Of a stretch of 21,571 nt of DNA, positions 13,877-21,006 are shown piece after piece. This stretch comes from Faeciplasma gallinarum (GTDB lineage Bacteria > Bacillota > Clostridia > Oscillospirales > Ruminococcaceae): NCBI GenBank assembly GCA_018711085.1, contig DVIR01000054.1:1-21571 (forward strand). The letters run 5' to 3'. Made by a program: the position numbers and the translations under genes. Below the pieces are notes generated by a model. It saw only the letters and a list, made by a program, of their open reading frames with translations, did not search any database and was not told the origin of the DNA. Position 1 is the stretch's first letter. Each line of letters starts with the position of its first letter.

Positions 13877-15637
13877 ATGCCGCTTCCGAGAGAATTTTTA
13901 GAGCGCGTGCGTGACGCAAACCACATCGACGACGTGATGCGGCAGTACGTCACACTTCACCGCTCCGGACATGGCTACAAATGCCTTTGTCCGTTTCACT
14001 CAGAGAGGACGCCGTCCTGCATGGTTTACACCGACACAGAAAGCTTTTACTGTTTCGGCTGCGGGGCAGGCGGAGACGTCATCACATTTATCGAGAAGAT
14101 TGAAAACTTAGATTACATAGAAGCCGTCAGGTTCTTGGCTCAGCGCTCGGCAATCCCCATGCCGGAGGACGGTTTTGACGACCGTGCGGCAAAGGCAAAA
14201 AAGCGGATACTTGAGATGAACCGCGAGGCGGCAAAATTTTTCTACTCCAACTTAAAGACAAACGACGGCAGGGCGGGGCTTGAGTACCTGATAAACAAGC
14301 GCAGGCTTGCGGCGAGCACGATCAAAAAATTCGGCATAGGCGTTGCGTCAAACCACTGGACGGCGCTTTTAAACCACATGACGGCGCTCGGGTACACCGA
14401 GCAGGAGCTTACAGCCGCATCGCTTGCATCGCAAAAGAACGGCAGGTACTTCGACTTCTTTGTGAACAGGGTCATTTTCCCGATATTCGACATTCGGGGA
14501 AACGTGATAGCCTTTTCGGGCAGGACGCTTGAGAGCGACCCGAAGGGCATGAAGTATCTGAACTCACGAGGAACGCCCGTTTACGAAAAGAGCAGAACCC
14601 TTTTTGCGATGAATTTTGCAAAGAACAAGGCGGCAAAGACCAAGCGGCTCATACTCTGCGAGGGAAACGTGGACGTCGTGACGCTCCACCAGGCGGGGTT
14701 TGACGAGGCTGTCGCAACATGCGGAACCGCGCTCACGCCGGAGCATGCAAGGCTTATGTCTGCGTACTGCAACGAGGTGTTCATATGCTACGACGCCGAC
14801 GAAGCAGGTCAAAAGGCCACAGCTGCCGCAATAGACATACTGTCCGCGGCAGGGCTTAAAGCAAGAGTCGTGAGCGTTGCGGCTCAGGGCGTCAAGGATG
14901 TAGACGACTATATAAACAAGCTTGGAGGGGAGCGGTTTAAACTGCTCTTAGACGGCTCGTCCGATTCCGTGGCGTACAAGCTCTCAAAGTGCCGAAGCGG
15001 GCTTGACATGGATTCCGACTCGGGGCGGGTGGAATACCTGCGGCGGGCGGTGGTTGTGCTTGCGGGAATAGAGAGCAAAATCGAGCGCGAGGTTTACACT
15101 CTGCGGCTTGCGGCGGAACAGGGCGTGCCGAAAGAGGTCATAACAGCGGAGCTGACGGCGTACCTGTCGAAAAAACACCGCTCGGAGAAAAACAAGGAAT
15201 GGCAGCGCATAGAGACGGGCAGGCAGCAGCGGGACAGCATAAATCCCGAGGCCGCAGCGCATCCCAAGGAGGCAAAAGCCGAAGAGGGCATAATCGCGTA
15301 TCTTATGTCCCACCCCGACCGCGCCGGCAGGGTATTCGGGAGCCTTGGCTCGGACAAGTTTGTCACTTCGTTTCACCGCAGGGTGTACGAAAAGCTTAAA
15401 AAGTGCTACGAGGCGGAGCAAAGCGTGTCGCTCAGCTCGCTGTCGGATGAATTTTCAGCCGACGAGATGGGCAGAATATCCTATATTCTTGCCAAATTCC
15501 GCGAGCTGACTGTAGATGAAAAGACGCTTGACGATTACGTCAGGCTTTTAAATAACAACAAACCGTCCGGTTCAGGAGGCGATATGACGGACGACGAATT
15601 TTTAAATTACGTGAACAATCTAAGGAAAGCAAAGTAA
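13877..15637 (+). CDS. dnaG: DNA primase
   Basis: A 586-residue DnaG, which makes RNA primers at the replication fork. The N-terminal CHC2 zinc domain has Cys38, His41, Cys59 and Cys62 (LCPFHSERTPS, YCFGCGAGGD). The catalytic core includes a TOPRIM domain with Glu262 (LILCEGNVDVV) and the acidic pair Asp306/Asp308 (CYDADEAGQ), which hold metal ions; FSGRTLESDPKGMKYLNS is also a primase hallmark. The C-terminal ~130 residues form the helicase-binding domain. The length is normal. AAAGGAGAGG precedes the ATG. It lies between dgt and rpoD, the classic initiation-of-macromolecules operon. Confidence 0.98.
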   Translation: MPLPREFLERVRDANHIDDVMRQYVTLHRSGHGYKCLCPFHSERTPSCMVYTDTESFYCFGCGAGGDVITFIEKIENLDYIEAVRFLAQRSAIPMPEDGFDDRAAKAKKRILEMNREAAKFFYSNLKTNDGRAGLEYLINKRRLAASTIKKFGIGVASNHWTALLNHMTALGYTEQELTAASLASQKNGRYFDFFVNRVIFPIFDIRGNVIAFSGRTLESDPKGMKYLNSRGTPVYEKSRTLFAMNFAKNKAAKTKRLILCEGNVDVVTLHQAGFDEAVATCGTALTPEHARLMSAYCNEVFICYDADEAGQKATAAAIDILSAAGLKARVVSVAAQGVKDVDDYINKLGGERFKLLLDGSSDSVAYKLSKCRSGLDMDSDSGRVEYLRRAVVVLAGIESKIEREVYTLRLAAEQGVPKEVITAELTAYLSKKHRSEKNKEWQRIETGRQQRDSINPEAAAHPKEAKAEEGIIAYLMSHPDRAGRVFGSLGSDKFVTSFHRRVYEKLKKCYEAEQSVSLSSLSDEFSADEMGRISYILAKFRELTVDEKTLDDYVRLLNNNKPSGSGGDMTDDEFLNYVNNLRKAK

Positions 15638-15659
15638 TATACATATATTGGAGGATGCT

Positions 15660-17033
15660 ATGAGCAACACAAACGACACCATCAACAAAAGCGAAAACAC
15701 CGGCGAAGTGACCGAAAAGGAAAACACGGCGGCAGCCGTGAGCGCAGAGGAAGCCGTATCCTCGGAGCCTGTTTCGGCGGGCGAAAATGCAGCGGCGGAG
15801 GCAAGTGCCGCCGACACAAGTTCCGCATCAGACGCAGTTTCTGCATCAGACGCGGGTTCTGCGGCGGAACAAAAGCCCTCAAAGCACGAGCATGCGCAGT
15901 CAAGCCACCATTCGGGAGAGAAGAAATCCACGATTGATGCGCTTTTGGAGGCGGGAAAGTCAAACGGCAAGCTCACCACAAAGGAGATAACCGATGCTTT
16001 GGAGGATTCCGACTACGACGTAGACCAGATAGACCGTTTCTACGAGAAATGCGCGGCAAACGGCATAGAGATAATCGACGACATTGTGCCGGACACCGAC
16101 ACATATGCAGACCTTGACGACCTGGCCGACGCGGGTGACGACCTTGTAGACACCGACGACGGATACGATTCATCTCTCGTAGACGGAATAGCTATAGACG
16201 ACCCCGTAAAGATCTATCTAAAGGAAATAGGCAGGGTGCCGCTTTTGACGCCCGACGAGGAGATAGAGCTTGCCCAGAGGATGAAAAACGGCGACAGCGC
16301 AGCTAAGAAGAGGCTTGCGGAGGCGAATTTAAGGCTTGTCGTGTCGATAGCCAAGAGATACGGCGGCAGAGGCATGAGCTTTTTGGATCTGATACAGGAG
16401 GGCAACTTAGGACTTATAAAGGCGGTTGAAAAGTTTGACTACACCAAGGGCTTTAAGTTCTCCACCTATGCGACATGGTGGATTCGCCAGTCGATAACGA
16501 GGGCTATAGCCGACCAGGCGAGAACCATAAGAATCCCCGTGCACATGGTTGAAACAATAACGAAGGTGAAGAAGATTTCAAGCCAGCTGCTGCATCAAAA
16601 CGGCAGAGACCCGACGCCTGATGAGATAGCCGCCGCGCTCGACATGCCTGTTGACAGAGTCCGCGAGATTATGAGGATAGCTCAGGATCCCGTCTCTTTG
16701 GAGACGCCTATCGGCGAGGAGGAGGACAGCCACTTAGGAGACTTCATCCCCGATGAGAACGCCCCCGAGCCGACGGAAGCCGCATCGCAGGTGCTCTTAA
16801 AGGAGCAGATAAACCAGGTATTGAGCACGCTCACCGAAAGAGAGGAAAAGGTGCTAAGGCTCAGGTTCGGACTTGAGGACGGCAGAAGCCGCACGCTTGA
16901 GGAAGTCGGACAGATGTTCAACGTAACCCGTGAGCGCATACGCCAGATAGAGGCAAAGGCATTAAGAAAGCTAAGACACCCCAACCGTTCAAACAAGGTA
17001 AGAGACTTCTTGACCGATTTGTCGCAAAACTGA
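15660..17033 (+). CDS. rpoD: Primary RNA polymerase sigma factor (RpoD/SigA)
   Basis: A 457-residue housekeeping sigma factor. The ATG at 15660 is chosen with GGAGG 5 nt upstream; the TTG at 15648 overlaps that ribosome site. Region 1.1 lies at about 89-142, an acidic linker at 143-170, region 1.2 at 178-212 (DDPVKIYLKEIGRVPLLTP) and region 2 at 219-292, with the -10 reading helix YATWWIRQSITRAIADQ. Region 3 spans about 298-375, and region 4 spans 383-447 with the -35 reading helix TRERIRQIEAKALRKLRHP. The first ~88 residues are an extra Ala/Ser/Glu-rich segment containing SASDA repeats and a His-rich patch, not seen in B. subtilis SigA (371 residues). The final operon gene; a terminator follows. 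Confidence 0.97.
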   Translation: MSNTNDTINKSENTGEVTEKENTAAAVSAEEAVSSEPVSAGENAAAEASAADTSSASDAVSASDAGSAAEQKPSKHEHAQSSHHSGEKKSTIDALLEAGKSNGKLTTKEITDALEDSDYDVDQIDRFYEKCAANGIEIIDDIVPDTDTYADLDDLADAGDDLVDTDDGYDSSLVDGIAIDDPVKIYLKEIGRVPLLTPDEEIELAQRMKNGDSAAKKRLAEANLRLVVSIAKRYGGRGMSFLDLIQEGNLGLIKAVEKFDYTKGFKFSTYATWWIRQSITRAIADQARTIRIPVHMVETITKVKKISSQLLHQNGRDPTPDEIAAALDMPVDRVREIMRIAQDPVSLETPIGEEEDSHLGDFIPDENAPEPTEAASQVLLKEQINQVLSTLTEREEKVLRLRFGLEDGRSRTLEEVGQMFNVTRERIRQIEAKALRKLRHPNRSNKVRDFLTDLSQN

Positions 17034-17045
17034 TAAAAAACAAAG

Positions 17046-17079
17046 CCCCGCACGCTTTTAAAGCATGCGGGGTGTTTTT
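17046..17079. terminator. Bidirectional terminator between rpoD and the esterase gene
   Basis: CCCCGCA (17046-17052) pairs with TGCGGGG (17066-17072), with an inner GCTT/AAGC extension, followed by TGTTTTT on the plus strand. On the minus strand the stem is followed by CTTTGTTTTTT, so it probably ends both the rpoD operon and the converging esterase gene. Confidence 0.88.
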
Positions 17080-17096
17080 ATGCCCTGCGGATACTG

Positions 17097-18620
17097 TCAA
17101 TCCTTTATCGCCTTTTGCTTGACCATCTTGACAAGGAAGTTTACAAGCGGCGTGTCGCTCGAGGTGGGCACGCAGCCCTCTTTTACAAAGCTCATGCCGC
17201 AGGGGCTGCCGTCGGTGTAGGGTTTCCATACGGGCATATCCGAGCCGTCTGCATCCTTGCCGTTCGGGTCGCCCGTCTTTATAAAGTTGCACCAGTAGTT
17301 GCACATCTGCCTTGCAAGGTCGTAATGATGACCGACAAACGGCCTTGTGCACTTCGCAAGCGTCTCAAACATGAACCACAGCTCGCTCGAGTGGAAACTT
17401 CCCGGAGCATCCTTGCCCGGAATATCGGGGTTGAAGGAGTAGTAATAGCATCCGAAATTGTTGCCAAGCTCGCGGTATCTTGAGAACAGCGCCTTGCATG
17501 TGCATTCTATGCCGCTCACGTCGGCATACCTGCCGTTTGCCGGCGTCTTTACTCCGTCTATTGCCAAAAACTCATCGGCGTGGCTGCCGAAGTACTCCTG
17601 CGCTTTCTTTGCAAGCTCAACCTCGTCTGATGCGGATATGGAGTTTCTGAACTCGTCTACGGTGTTGCCTGCCATCAGCGGGATGTTTGCGCTCTTGCCC
17701 TCAAAGCAAAGCTTTATGGGGTCGCCGAAGGAAAACTTGTTGTCCTGAGTGGTGAAGAACCGAGGATTTGAGGCGGCGTATTCGGCGTACTTGTCCCTGA
17801 TGTAAAACGCATCGAGCTTTCTCGCCTCTTCAAGCGTCTTAACGCCCAAAACCTCAAAGAACTTCTCGCCCTTTTTCTCGGAGCTTTCAAGCGAAGCGGG
17901 CTTGCCGAATCCGTCCGGAGCATACGGCGTCCTTATCATTCCGCTTTGGATTATGGCGCGCTTGATGTGCCCGAAGTTTGCCGGACAGGTTATCTGCGAC
18001 ATGACACTTCCGCCGCCTGCAGACTGTCCCGCAATCGTTATGCAGTCGGGATCGCCGCCGAACGCCGCGATATTTCTTCTGACCCACATGAGTCCCGCCT
18101 GCTGGTCGAGGTTGCCGAAGTTTGTGGGTGCGTCGGGCTGAGCGCTTGTCAGCTCGGGATGTGCCAAAAATCCGAACACGCCCAAGCGGTAGTTTACCGT
18201 GACGACAACTATGCCGCGCCTTGCCATTCTTTCCCCGTCAAACTCCATTTCGGCGGTGTATCCCCACTGAAGTCCTCCGCCGAAGTACCACACGAGCACC
18301 GGAAGCTTTTCGTCTGCGCTCTTTGCGGGCGTCCAGACGTTCAGGTACAAGCAGTCCTCGCTCATGGGTATTTGCGGGTCTACATGCCACTCACGGTTGT
18401 AAAAGCCGTCGCCCAGTCCCGGCGTATCCTGCATGGATATCGGCGCAAACCTTGCGCAGTCGAGTACGCCGTCCCACGGCTTGCAGGGCTGTGGTGCGCG
18501 CCAGCGGTTTTCACCTGTCGGTGGCGCGGCAAAAGGCACGCCCTTAAACGCCGTTATTCTCGGATCGGCAGCCTCTATTCCCCTGACGATGCCGCACTCT
18601 GTTTTAACTGTTCTGAGCAT
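17097..18620 (-). CDS. Type-B carboxylesterase/lipase family protein
   Basis: A 507-residue alpha/beta-hydrolase of the carboxylesterase type-B (para-nitrobenzyl esterase) family. The N-terminal FKGVPFAAPPTGENRWRAPQ and SEDCLYLNVWTP are family signatures. The oxyanion segment reads YFGGGLQWGY where HGGG is more common, so the first His is replaced by Phe. The catalytic Ser lies in AGQSAGGGS, the acidic residue is probably in NTVDEFRNS, and the His in GSFHSSELWF. There is no signal peptide, suggesting a cytoplasmic enzyme acting on ester substrates, possibly plant-derived aromatic esters, but the substrate cannot be predicted. AAAGGAG lies 7 nt before the ATG. It stands alone, between two terminators. 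Confidence 0.95.
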   Translation of the reverse strand: MLRTVKTECGIVRGIEAADPRITAFKGVPFAAPPTGENRWRAPQPCKPWDGVLDCARFAPISMQDTPGLGDGFYNREWHVDPQIPMSEDCLYLNVWTPAKSADEKLPVLVWYFGGGLQWGYTAEMEFDGERMARRGIVVVTVNYRLGVFGFLAHPELTSAQPDAPTNFGNLDQQAGLMWVRRNIAAFGGDPDCITIAGQSAGGGSVMSQITCPANFGHIKRAIIQSGMIRTPYAPDGFGKPASLESSEKKGEKFFEVLGVKTLEEARKLDAFYIRDKYAEYAASNPRFFTTQDNKFSFGDPIKLCFEGKSANIPLMAGNTVDEFRNSISASDEVELAKKAQEYFGSHADEFLAIDGVKTPANGRYADVSGIECTCKALFSRYRELGNNFGCYYYSFNPDIPGKDAPGSFHSSELWFMFETLAKCTRPFVGHHYDLARQMCNYWCNFIKTGDPNGKDADGSDMPVWKPYTDGSPCGMSFVKEGCVPTSSDTPLVNFLVKMVKQKAIKD

Positions 18621-18695
18621 ATCTTAGCTCCTTTCCTTATCGGCAATGAAACATTTCACTGCGCTTTTGTCACAAGCGGGTTGTGAGTTCCCGAT

Positions 18696-18737
18696 TTTAA
18701 AAAATGCCGGCTCCCCGCATTTTAACGGGAAGCCGGC
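18696..18737 (-). terminator. Terminator of the surface protein gene
   Basis: On the minus strand a 12-bp GC-rich stem (18706-18717 with 18726-18737, one mismatch) is followed by ATTTTTTAAAA. It lies 54 nt after the stop codon of the gene at 18792-20504 and upstream of the esterase gene. Confidence 0.85.
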
Positions 18738-18791
18738 GCTTTTATTGCACATTTTGCGTCTTAAAAAGACTTTCCGATGCGCTGTTTTATA

Positions 18792-20504
18792 TTACTTCTT
18801 CTTTTTCTTTCCGGCAACTACTATGATGATTATTATAGCAGCTACAACAACTACCGCCACTATAACTATTATCACCACTGTAGACGAGCTGCCTGACGAG
18901 CTGTCGGAGCTTGTGTCGTCCTCAGCGGGAGCGGGAGTATTTGCCTCTTCCTCCTGAGCAGCCTCTTCGGCTTCTTCCTCAAGCTCAACTACCGTCTCCA
19001 TGAGAGTTTCGGCTCTGTCCAAAAGCTCGTTAGCGGTTTCGGTTGCGTTAGGATATCCCTCTGCAGCAGCGAGCGCCTCGTTTGCGGCGTCCATAGCGTC
19101 CTGAGCGGCGTCACGCTTTGCGGTGAGGTCGGTGGATGTCTCATCGTTTACTATCTCTTCCGCAGCGTCTACTCTGTCGGTGTACTGTGCAAGGTTCTCT
19201 ATAACAGCTGCTTCCTCAGCCTCTACCTGTGCGACAAACTCGTCAAGCTCAGCCTTTGTTCTGCCGTTCCACGAGTTGAAGGTGACGGTGGTGGTTACAC
19301 CGGTCACGCTGTTGATGTACTCGCAAAGTCCCTGAGTATCAAGTCCGAGCTGTTCCTTTATAGACTCCACAAGGTCGATATCAACTGCGGTTCCGGATGT
19401 CCATCCATCCTCCTGCTTTACTGTAAATCTCACGTCAATGGTATCGCCGGGAACTACGACATCGTCATAGCCGTCCGCGGTGATGGTTATGTCGGTGTAG
19501 GTGAAGGAATACCTTGCGGTCTCGCCGGTATCTCCAACCTCTGCGCCATCAGGCATCTTGAGGTATCCGCTGTCGGATATCTGCACGAAGAACTTGGGGT
19601 CTATGGTGTAGTTATTTGTCTGCTCCTCGGTGAAGTTTGCCAAAAGCTCGGTATCGGTCCACGCTATGTCAAGCGTATCGCCCAAGTATCCGGTCTGCTC
19701 GCCGCCCAAGGTTGTAGACGCCCATGTAACTACCTCCTGCGTCGCAAGAGTTACGCCGAACTCCGCATCCCTTAGCGAAGCGTAGTTGGTCAAATCTATG
19801 ACCATAGGCTCATCTATCTTGTCAACTCTGGTGTCCTCATGCTCGCCCGCAAGAGTGAGCGTCCACCAGCAATCGTAAAGCGACTCTCTGTCCGTTCTCT
19901 GATATGCGTTGTCGCCGTCGGCATTTCCTTCAATGTAGCAGGTGTAATCTCTCCTGCCGTTTGAGCAGGCGTTTATCTGCAGGCACATTTCAATCTGATT
20001 GTCCCTGACATCAGTTATCGGGAACTTTAACTCAACCGCGTAACCGGTGTCGGTCAAAACAGCCTTGGACTCATATGCCGTTCCGGAGTCGACATCGACG
20101 ATATCCGCGCCGGTCTCGTCCTGATCATAGTGATACCTTATCTGGTTCTTGGCGTTGCCGTCCATCCAGAAAGCCTCTACAGAGTCGCGCTCATAATTAT
20201 TGGCGTTGGTGTTGTCGAGCTGGTCGTCTATGACGTCGAAGTAAACATAAACCCACTCGGCATCATTGATTATGTACGCCGTGCCTATCGGCTCGTCAAG
20301 CGTTCCGCCCGCGCCGTTGACCTTTCCCTGCTGGACGAACTCGAGCGCCTGAGCGCCGTCATAAGCCTCGTCCTTTACGCCGTCGATGACGGCAGTGCCC
20401 TCAACAGACTGAATAACTATGTCCGCCGTGGCAGCGCTAACGCTGAATGTCGCTGCGACGCAAAGCGCCAACACGACAACAAGCGCGCTAAACAGCTTCT
20501 TCAT
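18792..20504 (-). CDS. Membrane-anchored surface protein with CBM9-like domain and coiled-coil stalk
   Basis: A 570-residue surface protein. The ATG at 20504 has TTGGAGGT 7 nt upstream and opens a clear signal peptide (MKKLFSALVVVLALCVAATF, cleavage near 24); the in-frame ATG at 20606 has no support. Residues ~35-220 resemble the family 9 carbohydrate-binding fold: AVIDGVKDEAYDGA, then WVYVYFDVIDDQLD, RDSVEAFWMDGN, and later YAVELKFPI and YDCWWTLTLAGE. Residues ~230-415 are a second beta-rich region ending in TFNSWNGRTKAELDEFVAQV. A coiled coil (~425-520), a Pro/Asp/Ser-rich spacer, a Val/Ile membrane helix (542-563) and KKKKK follow. There is no LPXTG. It probably displays a glycan-binding head on the cell surface. 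A paralog lies just upstream. Confidence 0.88.
   Translation of the reverse strand: MKKLFSALVVVLALCVAATFSVSAATADIVIQSVEGTAVIDGVKDEAYDGAQALEFVQQGKVNGAGGTLDEPIGTAYIINDAEWVYVYFDVIDDQLDNTNANNYERDSVEAFWMDGNAKNQIRYHYDQDETGADIVDVDSGTAYESKAVLTDTGYAVELKFPITDVRDNQIEMCLQINACSNGRRDYTCYIEGNADGDNAYQRTDRESLYDCWWTLTLAGEHEDTRVDKIDEPMVIDLTNYASLRDAEFGVTLATQEVVTWASTTLGGEQTGYLGDTLDIAWTDTELLANFTEEQTNNYTIDPKFFVQISDSGYLKMPDGAEVGDTGETARYSFTYTDITITADGYDDVVVPGDTIDVRFTVKQEDGWTSGTAVDIDLVESIKEQLGLDTQGLCEYINSVTGVTTTVTFNSWNGRTKAELDEFVAQVEAEEAAVIENLAQYTDRVDAAEEIVNDETSTDLTAKRDAAQDAMDAANEALAAAEGYPNATETANELLDRAETLMETVVELEEEAEEAAQEEEANTPAPAEDDTSSDSSSGSSSTVVIIVIVAVVVVAAIIIIIVVAGKKKKK
19222..19332. repeat. 111-nt exact repeat, copy 1 (inside the surface protein gene)
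   Basis: Identical at every base to 21461-21571 in the same orientation, offset 2239 nt. It codes for about residues 391-428 of the surface protein, including SVTGVTTTVTFNSWNGRTKA. The identity stops abruptly at 19221/21460 on one side; on the other side the window ends, so the true repeat may be longer. Confidence 0.97.
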
Positions 20505-20573
20505 CGTAATTACCTCCAAATAAATTATTGTATTATTATGATAACATTTTTCCGCCGCGCTTTCCATTAGCAC

Positions 20574-20609
20574 TTTATACAAATAAGTCATGTTGATTTT
20601 ATACAAATA
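20574..20609. repeat. Two exact 12-nt direct repeats, TTTATACAAATA
   Basis: The copies are at 20574-20585 and 20598-20609, starting 24 nt apart. They lie about 70-105 nt upstream of the surface protein start (gene on the minus strand), where a promoter or operator would be expected. On the minus strand each reads TATTTGTATAAA and contains a TATAAA box. Confidence 0.6.
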
Positions 20610-20861
20610 TTACGCATTAGCCGCTGCGTGTTTCGCATTATGCACAAAAAATTCTCTGATTAAAGTGATAATGACTAAATGCACCAAAGTATCCTTGCTG
20701 TTTTATCGCGCGTCGCGCATGCTGCGGCAGAGGCAAAAACCTTGGAAATATTATCTCACTATAAAAATATGAAACCGTGAAATCTGTCGGCTGCGCAAAG
20801 CTAAGCGTGGAGCGGGCTGATTGCAAAAACAGCTCTTGGCATCGCATCACGGCAAGGGGTA

Positions 20862-20889
20862 CGCATACCTGCGCGGCGCATACCTGCGC
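20862..20889. repeat. Tandem 13-nt repeat, CGCATACCTGCGC
   Basis: Two exact copies, 20862-20874 and 20877-20889, are separated by two G bases. Each begins and ends in CGC. No function is apparent. Confidence 0.6.
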
Positions 20890-20913
20890 ATAACCCGTCG
20901 CAAGTGGTACAAC

Positions 20914-20944
20914 AAAGGCGCGTGTCTTAAAACACCGCGCCTTT
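20914..20944 (-). terminator. Hairpin, possible terminator of the truncated paralog
   Basis: AAAGGCGCG (20914-20922) pairs with CGCGCCTTT (20936-20944), and TGT/ACA extends the stem across a one-base bulge. Read on the minus strand, TTTGTTG follows, a poor T-run. It sits 63 nt after the stop at 21007. Confidence 0.4.
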
Positions 20945-21006
20945 GCCGCTATTATTCCAAGTGAGGTCTGACTTATGCTGTGTGATTTTTGCCGGAAGTC
21001 CCGCTA

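Larger units (their letters stand above)
20505..21006. other. 502-nt intergenic region between the two surface protein genes
   Basis: No gene is supported here. The part near 20511-20620 is AT-rich and must hold the minus-strand promoter of the downstream surface protein, although no single site stands out: two TATTTGTATAAA copies and an extended -10-like TGTTATCAT (minus strand) are candidates. Around 20860-20890 there is a tandem 13-nt repeat, and at 20914-20944 a hairpin that may end the upstream paralog. The middle (about 20620-20855) shows nothing I can interpret. Confidence 0.6.

Noticed and set aside
15648..15659. TTG start for the sigma factor
   Set aside because: It overlaps the GGAGG ribosome site that serves the ATG at 15660.
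17946..18686. Plus-strand reading frame of 246 residues over the esterase gene
   Set aside because: Antisense to a gene with intact catalytic motifs; its protein shows no signal or known motif.
20505..20606. Longer start for the surface protein
   Set aside because: It would put 34 polar residues before a clear signal peptide and has no ribosome site, whereas TTGGAGGT precedes the ATG at 20504.
20590..20772. 60-residue plus-strand reading frame in the intergenic region
   Set aside because: No ribosome site or recognisable motif; composition fits chance in AT-rich DNA.
20860..20890. Short CRISPR-like array from the repeated CGCATACCTGCGC
   Set aside because: Only two copies with a 2-nt gap and no spacers or cas genes.
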